From: Paragorgia papillata
Taxonomy: Eukaryota; Cnidaria; Anthozoa; Scleralcyonacea; Coralliidae
Direction: 5' to 3'
Assembly (NCBI GenBank): GCA_035771165.1
Contig: JAWNZC010000222.1
Span: 558,001-622,000, forward strand
DNA: 64,000 nt
A program made the position numbers and the translations under genes. A model generated the notes under the pieces. It was not told where the DNA came from, searched no databases, and saw nothing but the letters and a program-made list of their open reading frames with translations. Below are positions 1 to 10,195 of this stretch, piece after piece (position 1 is the first letter of the stretch; every line of letters starts with the position of its first letter).

Positions 1-86
1 AATATATAAACAAAAAATATTTAGAAGTCATCAGTTTCTAGTCTGCATAAGTAAGTACTGCGAAGAACAGTTTTAAAATATATTTC

Positions 87-340
87 AAAAATCATTAATA
101 ACCCATGAGGAAACCACAAAAGAAGATCATGACTGTATCGTGTCTTTATAATAAAGACACAATACGGTCATGATTTTGATAAAGATACCTCCTGATTTAC
201 ATAAACTTTAGCTTTGATTTTCTCGGCTTAGACAAGGTTATTTTTCAAACTTACTACGCCAATGAACTTACCAAGTGGTTCGTTTTTGAAGCCGTTCAAT
301 AAACTCGCAGTTCGTGATAAAACACTCCTGCTCGTTTATT
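87..340. repeat. Dispersed AT-rich repeat with internal hairpin
   Basis: Positions 126-174 form a near-perfect 23-bp inverted repeat around a short AT centre. The flanking sequence recurs at 9866-10150 and, inverted, at 33000-33110, each time next to (TA)n or palindromes, so this is a dispersed non-coding element. A weaker relative lies at about 39900-40085. No coding capacity is seen. Confidence 0.55.
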
Positions 341-416
341 AAACAGTACATATAACTCAAGTTCACTATAAATGCTTTTTGCTTCAGAATGAAAATTATT
401 CCACATCCGTATACAC

Positions 417-786
417 CAGGGGCAGATTTAGGGGTGCTGGATTGGGTGGCTAGCCACCCCCCTCTTTGGTCTAGAAAAAATTATTAAAAGACGCTAAATA
501 TAATTATTGCAGGTCTAACAGCTCTAGTTGACCGTAAAGTTGCAGTTTTCATCAGTGCTTTTTTTTAAAGTGTTTACATAAATATTTTATACTGTAAGTA
601 CATGTAACCCAAAATATAACCTTTTTTCTATACTGCGGAGTGCTCAAACGTGCCCTCAAATGGCTCTCAAATTGCTGGAAATGCCATTTCAGAGACCCAA
701 GAACTCAAAAATTTCCGGGGGAACTCCCTAGAAGGCTCGGCTTCGCCCTAGGACACCCCCCTTTCAACAATCCTAGATCCGCCCTG
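417..786. mobile_element. Short TIR element, possibly hAT-like MITE
   Basis: The left end CAGGGGCAGATTTAGG and the inverted right end (read on minus as CAGGGCGGATCTAGG) form imperfect terminal inverted repeats about 370 bp apart. The CAGGGGCGGAT-type terminus is common to non-autonomous hAT-like elements (family knowledge). No clear 8-bp target duplication is visible, so the superfamily is a guess. The predicted peptide across 640-831 lies inside it and is not a gene. Confidence 0.4.
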
Positions 787-788
787 TA

Positions 789-1171
789 CACGCGTAAAAA
801 TCTCGCAAGTTGTTACAGCATTGTTGCCTGAACAATGCTGTAACAACTTGTTGACATATGTGAACAACATTGATAAATAAACAACATTGTTCATCATTGT
901 TTCAACAAGTTGTTACAGCTTGACGAAACAACAACCGTTGTTCACGCATGTTGTAACAACCGAAGAACGTGTTGATACATCAACCATGTTCACCATTGTT
1001 GTAACATTGTTGTTCATCGTTGTTATTTCGTCATGCTGTTACAACATGTTGTATCATGTGCGAACAACGTTGTTGGCTAGAACAACGTTGTTCACGGTGA
1101 GCAGCACAACATTGTTCACGGTGAGCAGCACAACATTGTTCAACCGTGAACAAGTTGTGCGTTTTTACGTA
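789..1171. mobile_element. TA-flanked MITE built of self-complementary words (copy 1)
   Basis: The left terminus after a TA is CACGCGTAAAAA; the right terminus ends GCGTTTTTACGTA next to TA, giving inverted ends and a TA duplication as in Tc1/mariner MITEs. The interior is almost entirely reiterated variants of AACAATGTTGTTCA-like words that pair with each other. A second copy lies at 13534-13852. The translated ORF at 887-1174 reflects the word repeats only. Confidence 0.65.
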
Positions 1172-1332
1172 TAGCTCTGTGAAAGAATTAGGCCAATATG
1201 TCCACACCTATGCGTTTTCATAGCGTTTTTATATTCTTCGAGAAGATTGAAGCAAAAGCAGCCTGCTCTTTATAATAGGGTCCATAAATGATTTAACATA
1301 TTTTTGTTCATGAGGATACCATAGTTGACTTA

Positions 1333-1445
1333 CACACGCAAAAACGCACACTCTTCTGTGTCAGACCTGATGCAGAATAATGTCAGATCTGTTCAGAAAA
1401 ATGTAGCGACCCCTGATACAGCCTGTTGCAGTATCAGCTATCATG
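1333..1445. mobile_element. Truncated left end of a TA-flanked MITE (family B)
   Basis: About 110 bp beginning TA-CACACGCAAAAACGCACA match the left end of the complete element at 61473-61860 almost base for base, then similarity stops within a CTGATACAG-type palindromic word. The right half is missing. Confidence 0.7.
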
Positions 1446-1489
1446 CGTTTCTCCAGCTCAAATTAATCTTGACCAGCAAAACTCTTCGG

Positions 1490-2115
1490 GCTTGATCATA
1501 TTGACATGTCGCCCAAAAGACGATTGCTTTCCGTGACGCCAAAAATGTCGCTTTCTATTGATTCCTCACGAACGAACGAAATCACAGGCAGAATATGAAG
1601 CGGTCTGAAATTGACATGTCGTCATGATGAAATTGACATGTCGTCGAAAAGCCGCCATAACAAATTCATTTCCGGTTGCTTACCGTGTCGCCAAAAATGT
1701 CGCTTGCTATTAATTCCTGTGGCGTTCAAAACATTGCGTTAAAAAAGTCGCGTCAAAAATATACTATTGATTACCGCAAAATTCGTCGGACTTGATGAAA
1801 TTGACATGTCGTCGAAAAGCCGCCAAAAATAACAAATTCATTTCCGTTTGCTTACCGTGTCGCCAAAAATGTCGCTTGCTATTAATTCCTGTGGTGTTCA
1901 AAACATCGCGTTAAAAATGTCGCGTCAAAAATATACTATTGATTACCGCAAAACTCGTCGGACTTGATGAAATTGACATGTCGTCGAAAACCCCCAAAAA
2001 TAAATTCATTTCCGGTTGCTTACCGTGTCGCCAAAAATGTCGCTTGCTATTAATTCCTCTGTGGCGTTCAAAACATCGCGTTAAAAATGTCGCGTCAAAA
2101 ATATACTATTGATTC
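1490..2115. repeat. About 175-bp tandem satellite, three and a half units
   Basis: Units begin near 1612, 1797 and 1970, each containing GACATGTCGTCGAAAA, TTACCGTGTCGCCAAAAATG and GTTCAAAACATCGCGTT blocks. Units differ by a few substitutions and small indels. The upstream 1490-1610 is a diverged partial unit. No coding capacity. Confidence 0.75.
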
Positions 2116-2308
2116 CCAACGAACAAACGAACTCAGCTGCGCCCGCAAGCTAACTTTCAGGGCACCACAATTGAAAAACTCGCAAATGTAACTGAACATT
2201 ATTCAACGCAACAAATAAATTTCCAACGCAGCCAGGTGAAGAATCAGACATAGTTTAACGCTACTCTGGCTTAAAAGTTTTTTGAACGTAGCTTAAAAAG
2301 TTATTGTT

Positions 2309-2356
2309 CATGACCCAACGTTTCGACACTCCGATCTAGTGTCTTCATCAGGGGTG
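2309..2356 (-). ncRNA. Hammerhead-ribozyme-like motif in left TIR
   Basis: On minus the strand reads CTGATGA (2352-2346), one extra A, a 6-bp stem II GACACT/AGTGTC, then GAAAC and GTT. Stem I can pair as ACCC with GGGT. Conserved hammerhead core positions are present. The extra A after A9 and a stem III of only two base pairs are departures. Such short stem III motifs act as dimers in known cases. Activity is unproven. Confidence 0.5.
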
Positions 2357-3249
2357 ATCGTTGTGAGGACAGGTGCCATATTTATACACTGATACAACCA
2401 TTGATGACGTTACCTATCAACAAGATGCAGCAAATAGGCTTCCCGCAGTAGACCGCCATCTTTCTCCTCCGCAGAGGCTTTCCGTGCCAGCGGTATCCAC
2501 GCGAAGCCTCTGCCGAGGGAGAGGACCGCCGTCATCATGATTTAATGGAGCGTGGGCGCTATTGATGTGCCAAGCTTCCAAACAACGTCTTTGGCGGTAT
2601 CGTGGATTGGTAGTAATTAATTATTGGTAGTAATTAAAAATTATTACTACCAATCCACGATACCGCCAAAGACGTTGTTTGGAAGCTTGGCACATCAATA
2701 GCGCCCACGCTCCATTAAATCGTGATGACGGCGGTCTTCTCCCTCCGCAGAGGCTTGCGTGGATACCGCTGGCACGGAAAGCCTCTGCGGAGGAGAGAGA
2801 TGGCGGTCTACTGCCGGAAGCCTATTTGCATCTTCTTGATAGGTAACGTCATCAATGGTTGTATTAGAGTATAAATATGGCACCTGTCCTCACAACGATC
2901 ACCTCTGACACAGAAGAGTAATACAACCAGAAGTCCAACTCGAGTGAAAACTTGTCCGCATTTCTTCAATGCGCATGCGCGATATTTTACGCCATCCGAC
3001 ACCAACCTACGCAATGTCCTACCACAGGGAGCCCAACTCTGACGCCTGTGATGGTCTAGTGTCTTCATCAGAGGCGCAGAAGTCCAACTCGCGTTGGAAC
3101 CTTTGAAGTTTATGTCCTCGCGCATGTCGCCTCGCGCATCTTGATTCGTCGCCATCCTACGCAATCCTGGCAAGTTTCCCCGGCAGTTTTGACCTTCAAA
3201 AGAAGGTTAAAACTGCCGGGGGGACGTGCCAGGATTGCGTAGGATGGCG

Positions 3250-3852
3250 TAGGACCACAAGGAGCCCAGCTCTGACGCCTGTGATGGTCCTTCCTCTTTT
3301 TTTGTTCTTCTGACTGAAAACCGAGGCCGCTTAACAGTTGTGTAATCTGGGATCGTGGCGCTTCTCTTAGCAGTTGGTAATATATGCATATATATGCAAA
3401 TTGCAGCGCGCGGTAATTTGAATTTCGAAACAGCTGGGGGCTTCTGTGTCACGTGAATGGCGCGTGACGCTCGCTGAAAGTTGAGACGACTAAACACGCA
3501 CTGCTGCGTTCTGTCGTAGTAATTCGAGCTTGAAAATATTGACGTTGGCGGAACAACCGCGGTGTGATAGAACACGTGTTTTCCCGCACTGCGTGTTTAG
3601 TCGTCTCAACTTGCAGCGAGCGTCACGCACCATTCACGTGGCACAGAAGCCCCCAGCTGTTTCGAGATTGAAATTACCGCGCGCTGTAATTTGCATATAT
3701 ATGCATATATTACCAACTGTTAAGAGAAGCGCCGCGATCCCAGCTTACACAACTGTTAAGCGGCCTCGGTTTTCAGTCAGAAACTCAATATAATAAAACA
3801 AAAAAAGAGGAAGGACCATCACAGGCGTCAGAGTTGGGCTGCCTGTGGTCCT
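3250..3852. mobile_element. Long hairpin element with ATATGCATATA core flanks
   Basis: The arms pair over roughly 300 bp around a centre near 3555. They contain AGTTGGTAATATATGCAT and CATCACAGGCGTCAGAG blocks. A shorter stand-alone copy at 20827-21179 shows that this hairpin moves independently of the surrounding foldback, so here it is nested inside it. Confidence 0.65.
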
Positions 3853-4044
3853 ACGCCATCCTACGCAATCCTGGCACGTCCCCCCGGCAGTTTTAACCTT
3901 GCTTTGAAGGTCAAAACTGCCGGGGAGACTTGCCAGGATTGCGTAGGGTGGCGACGAATTAAGATGCGCGAGGCGACATGCGCGAGGACATAAACTTCAA
4001 AGGTTCCGACGCGAGTTTGACTTCTGGCTGTATTACTATTCTGT

Positions 4045-4090
4045 GCCTCTGATGAAGACACTAGACCGGAGTGTCGAAACGTTGGGTCAT
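4045..4090 (+). ncRNA. Hammerhead-ribozyme-like motif in right TIR
   Basis: CTGATGA starts at 4049, followed by A, GACACT-loop-AGTGTC (6-bp stem II) and GAAAC-GTT ending at 4083. Stem I pairs GCCT with GGGT using two G-U pairs. It is the mirror partner of the minus-strand motif at 2309-2356, so both read outward. Confidence 0.5.
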
Positions 4091-4309
4091 GAAGAGTAAC
4101 TTTTTAAGCTACGTTCAAAAAACTTTCAAGCCAGAGTAGCGTTAAACTATGTCTGATTCTTCAATGCTTCTTTAATATAAATCTTATAAAAAAAAGTTAA
4201 TGTTCTCTAATGCCTATTTCTAAACTAATCTATTTCTCAAATTCATTGTCAGAATATTACTTCTGTTATAAGAAGCGACAACTCATGTGTCTCGATTATT
4301 TACATGTCT

Positions 4310-5770
4310 TTGGTTTCCGTAGACTCCAACGATCCTTTGTGGAGTCTTAGGTTGCCTATTGCCAATGGTCTGGACATACTGTGGATGAACTGATCTGCCT
4401 TGTTGCTTTTCCTTGGTTTCCGTAGACTCCAACGATCCTTTGTGAAGTCTTAGGTTGCCAATGGTCTGGAAGTACTGTGGATGAACTCTTCTTTAAATGC
4501 CATGATAAGGAACTGTGGTTACTGTTGGTCGATATTCTGCTGGAAAGATCTGCCTTGCTGCTTCTCTTTGGTTTCCGTAGACTCCAACGATCCTTTGTGA
4601 AGTCTTAGGTTGCCAATTTCCAATGGTCTAAACTATGTCTGATTCTTCAATGCTTCTTTAATATAAATCTTATAAAAAAAGTTAATGTTCTCTAATGACT
4701 ATTTCTAAACTAATCTATTTCTCAAATTCATTGTCAGAATATTACTTCTGTTATAAGAAGCGACAACTCATGTGTCTCGATTATTTACATGTCTTTGGTT
4801 TCCGTAGACTCCAACGATACTTTGTGAAGTCTTAGGTTGCCAATGGTCTGGACGTACTGTGGACGAACTCTTTCTTAAATGCTATGATAAGGAACTGTGG
4901 TTACTCTTGGTCGATATTCTGCTGGAAAGAACTGCCTTGTTGCTTCTCTTTGGTTTCCGTAGACTCCAACGATCCTTTGTGAAGTCTTAGGTTGTCAATT
5001 GCCAATGGTCTGGACGTGCTGTGGACGAACTCGTTCTTAAATGCTATGATAAGGAACTGTGGTTACTCTTGGTCGATATTCTGCTGGAAAGATCTGCCTT
5101 GTTGCTTCTACTTGGTTTCCGTAGACTCCAACGATACTTTGTGGAGTCTTAGGTTGCCAATTTTCAATGGTCTGGACGTACTGTGGACGAACTCTTTCTA
5201 AAATGCTATGATAAGGAACTGTGGTTACTGTTGGTCGATATTCTGCTGGAAAGATCTGCCTTGTTGCTTCTCTTTGGTTTCCGTGGACTCCAACGATCCT
5301 TTGTGGAGTCTTAGGTTGCCAATCTCCAGTGGTCTGGACGTACTGTGGATGAACTCTTTCTTGAATGAAATGATAAGGAACTGTGGTTAATGTTGGTCGA
5401 TATTCTGCTGGAAAGATCTGCCTTGTTGCTTCTCCTTGGTTTCCGTAGACTCCAACGATCCTTTGTGAAGTCTTAGGTTGCCAATTTTCAATGGTCTGGA
5501 CGTACTGTGGATGAACTCTTTCTTAAATGCTATGATAAGGAACTGTGGTTACTCTTGGTCCGCGATATTCTGCTGGAAAGAACTGCCTTGCTGCTTCTCT
5601 TTGGTTCTTATGGACTCCAACGCTACTTTGTGAAATGTTAGGTTGCCAATTTTCAGTAGTCTGGACGTACTGTGGATGAACTCATTCTTGAATGAAATGA
5701 TAAGGAACTGTGGTTAATGTTGGTCAATATTCTGCTGGAAAGATCTGCCTTGTTGCTTCTCTTTTTATTT
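4310..5770. repeat. About 160-bp tandem array with a duplicated foldback flank
   Basis: TTTCCGTAGACTCCAACGAT recurs about nine times at intervals near 160 bp, together with GGTCTGGACGTACTGTGGA and GATATTCTGCTGGAAAGA blocks. The flank of the foldback element (4146-4310) is repeated inside the array at 4629-4796, so array growth copied part of the element edge. The two ORFs at 4992-5390 merely translate the repeat. Confidence 0.8.
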
Positions 5771-5789
5771 CTATTTTAAGAGCGGTATC

Positions 5790-6600
5790 AGAATGCAGTC
5801 ATTCCTAACTTTTGCCTTTTCATCTTTGTCCTTTCTTTTTGTTTTCTTACTTTTCCCCTTTTTCTTTCTTCCTCTCCTGCTTTTGGTTTCCTCTTTTCTT
5901 ACCCTTTCTTACTACTTCTCCACCTTTTCCCTCCTATTCCTTCTTTCATTTTCTTTCCTCTCTTGACTTTCTTCTCCTTCGCCTCTTTCTTGTTCTTCTT
6001 TTTTCTCCTCCTCATTATAATTCTTCTTCTTCCCTCTCCCCTCCTTCTTTTCTTTCTCCCCTCCTCCTCCTCTTCTCCTCCTGCTTTTCCTTTCCCCTTC
6101 ATCCTCCCCCTCTTCCTTCTCTTCCTCTTCCCTCTCCCCCTCCTTCTCTTCGATCTCCCCCTCCTCCTCTTCCTTCTCCCCTCCTCCTTCTCCCCCTCCT
6201 CCTCTTCCTTCTCCCTCTCCTCCTCTTCCTTCTCCCTCTCCTCCTCTTCCTTCTCCCTCTCCTCCTCTTCCTTCTCCCTCTCCTCCTCTTCCTTCTCCCT
6301 CTCCTTTCCTATCCTGCCCTTCCTTCTCCCTCTCCTCCTCTCCTCTTCCTTCTCCCTCTCCTCCTCTTCCTTCGTCCCCTCCTCCTCCTCCTTCTCCCCT
6401 CCTCCTTCTCCCCTCCTCCTCTTCCTTCTCATCCTCTTCCTTCTCCCCCTCCACCTTTTCCTTCTACCCAATCGTATTCTTTTTTGTCCTCCTCCTCTTG
6501 TCTTTTTCCTTGACTTTCTCCTGTTTCGCCTTTTTCTTGTTCTCCTCCTCTTTCCCCTTCTCCCTCCTCTTCTTCCTCGTGCCCACTGTCATTCTTTTCT
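5790..6600. repeat. Polypyrimidine tract (CTCCTCTTCCTTCTCC-type)
   Basis: About 800 bp are almost pure C/T on the plus strand, with a CTCCTCTTCCTTCTCCCT period repeated around 6200-6310. Long ORFs on both strands (Pro/Leu/Ser-rich or Glu/Arg/Lys-rich) are low-complexity artefacts. Such a strand-asymmetric purine/pyrimidine tract can in principle form triplex DNA. Confidence 0.9.
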
Positions 6601-6926
6601 TTCTATTTCTCTTTCTAAGAGCAACTTTAAAAGTCAACCAGTTTCTGTCGCTCTGTCACTTACACATCAAATATTACTTACTTTAACCTTGGAATGTATA
6701 ATCCTCCAGGTCATAGAACCAAAATAAATTACTGATATTTTAGTTCGCACATGAGGACTAAATTTAAAAAAATATATAGATTGTGTTTAATATATAATTT
6801 ACATGAAATAATATTTATGTATCATCCAACGTTGTTCAACAAACACTCACTTGTTCCTCTCCTTTCTTTACCGCTCTTCATTTCTTTCAGGATATATTGA
6901 ACTCTGCTTCATTCCGTCTCATTCAT

Positions 6927-7087
6927 TCACGGTGTTTTCTGCCTTTTTGAATCTTCAGATTCATCTGATCCCTCGCTTTCATGTCGTCGTTTTCCTTCGT
7001 GCTCATCTCTTCTTCTCTTTGATTCGCCAGATGTACTAGAATGACTAGAATCCCCTTCATCTTGTGTTCGCTTTTCTCCTTTCTGAT
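6927..7087 (-). CDS. Terminal exon of the LRR-Roc-COR-Death gene (acidic/basic tail)
   Basis: On minus, an acceptor TTTTTAG precedes two bases completing a split codon, then 52 codons and a TGA stop at 6929-6927. The peptide is hydrophilic, Ser/Glu/Arg/Lys-rich, with basic clusters KRRR and KRR and ends KRQKTP, so it could act as a flexible tail or nuclear-localising segment (inference). Phase matches the preceding 38-bp exon at 8858-8821. No clear poly(A) signal was located just downstream. It could be a chance ORF; the phase agreement is the main support. Confidence 0.5.
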
Positions 7088-7171
7088 CTAAAAATTTAGA
7101 AATATCCATTATTTAGTTTTATTAATTTCCATCACACAATCTTTTATTAATATATATATATATATATATAT

Positions 7172-7556
7172 TAATAACATGATTGCCTCGGATTATTTTG
7201 TTCTCCGAGGGAATGTAAACCTCGTATTTCCCTCATTGCTCATGCAAGAGGGAAATTTTCCCTTTGTCTTCTAATTTTCCCGTGCATGTTGATGAGGGAA
7301 AATTAGAAGACAAAGAAATCTTTTGTCTTCTTCTAAATTTCCCGCTTGCATATATTTTCCCTCATCAACATGCACGGGAGAATTAGATGCAACTTCTCTG
7401 ATCAACCGTGTAAATTTCCTGTCGGTAAGATTCTCAAAGTTTTCCTCGGCGATCATAATATTACAAACTAATTCGATGACTTTTCGGGAAATTAGTGATT
7501 AAATTTCCCCTTTGCTTCGGGAAATTTCATCGCTAATTTCCCTCAAGTCATGTTAT
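7172..7556. mobile_element. MITE-like element with AATAACATGA termini and long hairpin
   Basis: AATAACATGA near 7172 and its inverse TCATGTTATT near 7556 bound the element. Inside, 7260-7320 is inverted against 7322-7385 (CATGCACGGGA-type arms) and GGGAAATT/AATTTCCC words recur. A (TA)n run precedes it at 7150-7170. The minus ORF at 7271-7456 lies inside and is not recognised. Confidence 0.55.
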
Positions 7557-7575
7557 TACTTATAAATATATATAT

Positions 7576-7885
7576 ATATATCCTATCCCTATCCCTATCC
7601 CTCCCCCTCCCCCTATCTCTTATCATCTATCATCTATGCCTACCCCTACCCCTACAGCTACCCCTATCCCTATCTCTATCCCTATCTCTATCCCTATCCC
7701 TATCTCTATCCCTATCTCTACCCTTATCCCTATCTCTATCCCTATCTTTATCTCTATCCCTATCCCTATCTCTATCTCTATCTCTATCTCTATCTCTATC
7801 TCTATCTCTATCTCTATCCCTATCTCTATCTCTATCCCTATCCCTATCCCTATCTCTATCCCTCTACCTCTATCACCTATTTCTT
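7576..7885. repeat. CCCTAT/CTCTAT hexanucleotide array
   Basis: About 300 bp of CCCTAT and CTCTAT hexamers, bordered on the left by (TA)n at about 7565-7580. Blocks alternate between CCCTAT-rich and CTCTAT-rich versions. The 144- and 83-aa ORFs are translated repeat. Confidence 0.9.
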
Positions 7886-7954
7886 AGAAACTTCATTCCT
7901 ACCAAAGTTGATCGTTTTACGACCCTAACAAGATATAGTCCGACGGTTAAGCCC

Positions 7955-8595
7955 GAAATTTTGCCTCAATTGTGCGTTTTGTGATATAAGCATGAACTTG
8001 GCAAGTAGATAGAGTTACTAGTGGTGATGATTTTCGGATATAGAGCCAACGCAGATTTCTTCCCTCTTCCTCACACAAAATCGAGTTTTTCTTCCAATTT
8101 ACCTATTAGAGTACTATCTTATAAAAAAGTGAAAATTCAAAGTTCACTTTTAACAAATATCACCTTTATCGTCAGAAAGTTTGCAAAAAACTATGAAGGA
8201 CATTCAAGCGGGTAGCGTTATTTTCGAAGCCTATTTTGAGTTATTAACGCTCCAAAATGTGGAAAATGACGCAAAATGCTTTTTTTAGTGGGTTTAACCT
8301 TCCATAACTCAAAACGAGCTTGGAGAATCCTACTACCCGTTTAAATCTCCTTCATATAGTTTTTTTGAACTTTCTAACGATATAGGCGATATTTGCTAAA
8401 AGTGGACTTTGAATTTTCACTTTTTAATAAGATAGTACTTTAATAGGTAAATTGGAAGAAAAACTCTATTTTGTGGCAACCAGGAAGAAATCTGCGTTGG
8501 CTCTATAAAGGAAATCATCAGCACTAGTAACTCTATCTACTTGCCAAGTTTCATGTTTTTATCACAAAACGCACAATTCATCCCCTTAACAGCTG
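7955..8595. mobile_element. Foldback element with about 260-bp arms
   Basis: The left arm (about 7960-8225, containing CTTGGCAAGTAGATAGAGTT) is inverted against the right arm (about 8320-8590, AACTCTATCTACTTGCCAAG). A spacer of about 100 bp separates them. Arms are roughly 85-90% alike by eye. No TSD was defined. Confidence 0.7.
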
Positions 8596-8820
8596 GACTA
8601 ATACAGATAGTTCTGCAGGAAACAATATATACTGTGCAAAAAAGATTGTGGTTAAATGTACGGTCGCCATGTTTTTCGGTACAGTCAATTTCAGCAGCAG
8701 TACTGTACTGTTATATTGGTGCATGATTTAGTCAGGAAAAGTAGCAGGGAACGCAACATGCGGAAAAACAAAATTGTTCTAAGAAAGACTGCATCACAAT
8801 AAATCTTGGGGTCAATTTAC

Positions 8821-8858
8821 CTGTGGATTCCGTTGCAACACTGTCGTCGTCAACTGAA
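8821..8858 (-). CDS. 38-bp internal exon of the LRR-Roc-COR-Death gene
   Basis: On minus this segment sits between an acceptor GTTTGCAG and a donor CACAG|GTAAAT. It is open in the frame required by its neighbours (1 nt + 12 codons + 1 nt) and gives an acidic SVDDDSVATEST peptide. The preceding death-domain exon ends with 2 nt and the next exon starts with 2 nt, so all junctions fit. Short exons are easily found by chance, so confidence is moderate. Confidence 0.45.
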
Positions 8859-8934
8859 CTGCAAACAAAAACAAACCAATCAATATTGTCATTGCCAAAA
8901 TTTATATACAAAAGTTTAAATATGAATATGAATG

Positions 8935-9425
8935 TTATGTTGTGTTAAGTGTGTTGCACTGTGTTTAGTTGAGTTGCGTTGTAATGTGTTGCGTTGTGCT
9001 GTGTGGTGTGGTGGTGTGGTGTTGCGTTGTGCTGTGTTGCGTCGTGTGGCATTGCAATGCGTTGCGCTGTGTTGCGTGGTGTGGTGTTGTGTTGCGCTGC
9101 GTTGTGCTGTGCTGTGTGGTGTTGCGTTGTCCTGTGTGGCGTTGCGTTGTGCTGTGTTGCGTTGTGCTGTGTGGCGTTGCGTTGTGTTGCGTTGTGCTGT
9201 GTGGCGTTGCGTTGTCCTGTGTGGCGTTGCGTTGTGCTGTGTTGCGTTGTGCGGTGTGGTGTTGCGTTGCGTTGTGCTGTGTTGTGTGCTGTTACGTTGT
9301 GTTGTGTTGCGTTATTGGTGTGTTGTGTTGTGTTGTGTTGTTTGTGTGCTGTGTTGTGTTGTTAGTGTGCTGTTCTGCGTTGCGACGTGTTGTGCAGTGT
9401 TGTGCAGTGTTGTGCTGTGTGGTTC
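8935..9425. repeat. TGTTG/TGCTG/TGCGT pentanucleotide array
   Basis: About 490 bp of degenerate pentamers of the form (T)GTTG, GCTG and GCGT. It is the reverse complement type of the CAACA/CAGCA array at 14993-15690, in opposite orientation within the same gene. It lies directly downstream of the second death-domain exon on minus. Cys/Val-rich ORFs are artefacts. Confidence 0.9.
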
Positions 9426-9447
9426 TGCTATTGTAGATATTACTAAC

Positions 9448-9736
9448 ATTTCTTCTAAAATTTCAATGACATCATCTCTCTTAATCTCCTGCAACATTTT
9501 CTTCAGGTTGTCCACGGTGCTTTCTTTTCCAAACTGCCAGTCATCCAAGAGAGCTTCTGTTGGGTTGTCGCATTTCTCAAGTTCTACTATTTGTTCAGTC
9601 TTGTACTTCATCTTGGCCGCAAGACCACGGAAATCTTTCTTGAACAGTGTCTTCTTGTTAAGTTTCTGGCAGATTATATCTCTTGTCTTGCTATCAAGAT
9701 CCCGAACAAGAATTGGTTTCCTACTTGTAACTTCAC
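9448..9736 (-). CDS. Second death-domain exon of the LRR-Roc-COR-Death gene
   Basis: The 289-nt exon starts after the acceptor TTTACTTTAG and ends before a GTTAGT donor. It has a 2-nt start, 95 codons and a 2-nt end. The peptide has the death-fold pattern: a helix with KPILVRDLDSKT, KDFRGLAAKMKY, a LEKCDNPTEALLDDW core and a closing RDDVIEILEEM helix, as in death domains of signalling adaptors. It would mediate homotypic protein interactions at the C-terminus of the Roco protein. It is clearly related to, but diverged from, the exon at 17371-17655. Donor choice is inferred from phase. Confidence 0.75.
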
Positions 9737-9823
9737 CTAAAGTAAACACGTAATAAAATTCATTCTTTGAAAGTTTGCATGGTAACAAATTCTAATAGAA
9801 GTGATTAATTTGTGGGAATACCT

Positions 9824-9826
<3 letters not shown>

Positions 9827-9867
<41 letters not shown>

Positions 9868-10157
9868 CTAAAACTCATTAATAATTCATGAGGAAAACAC
9901 AAAGAAAATCCATGTTTAATGAGTGTCTGTATACGTGATACAGATTCCTCTTGATTTACATAAACTTTAGCTTTGATTTTCTCGACTTAGACAAACGTTT
10001 TTTTAGAAAAATTACTACGCCAATGAACTAACCAAATCGGATCGTTTTAGAAGTCATTTACAGAATTCGTGTCCGTTCTGTATCGGGATACAGGCACTCG
10101 GCTTCGCCTCGTGTCTGTATACCCCGATACAGGACGGCCACTCATTCTGTAAATAGT
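9827..10157. repeat. (TA)n tract followed by dispersed hairpin repeat
   Basis: A perfect TA run occupies 9827-9865. The 290 bp after it match the repeat at 87-340, then form a hairpin at 10057-10145 (arms TTTACAGAAT and inverse, with ATACAGG words) immediately before the Penelope-like palindrome. Confidence 0.65.
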
Positions 10158-10195
10158 ACATATAAAGTATAAAGTATAGTTTTACCTTAAAGTCT

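Larger units (their letters stand above)
2238..4162. mobile_element. Composite foldback element with 115-bp TIRs and nested hairpins
   Basis: The outer arms (2238-2352 and 4049-4162) are inverted copies about 115 bp long, beginning GAAGAATCAGACATAGTTTA and containing a hammerhead-like motif each. Inside are four further palindromes in series: 2356-2900 (arms about 255 bp), 3151-3248, 3250-3852 (arms about 300 bp) and 3853-3952. Predicted peptides in this interval are mirror translations of the arms. No transposase is present, so the element is non-autonomous. Confidence 0.75.

Noticed and set aside
887..1174. 95-codon Val/Thr/Phe-rich ORF
   Set aside because: It lies wholly within a palindromic MITE and is generated by reiterated TTGTTCA words.
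5812..6727. Long ORFs on both strands in the polypyrimidine tract
   Set aside because: They are low-complexity translations of C/T- or A/G-only sequence in several overlapping frames.
7576..7885. Telomere-like CCCTAT repeats
   Set aside because: The metazoan telomere is CCCTAA. These hexamers are CCCTAT/CTCTAT mixtures next to (TA)n and look like an ordinary microsatellite.
8932..9436. Cys/Val-rich ORFs of 120-270 codons
   Set aside because: They translate the pentanucleotide array in all three frames. Only the minus-strand death-domain part beyond 9448 is real.
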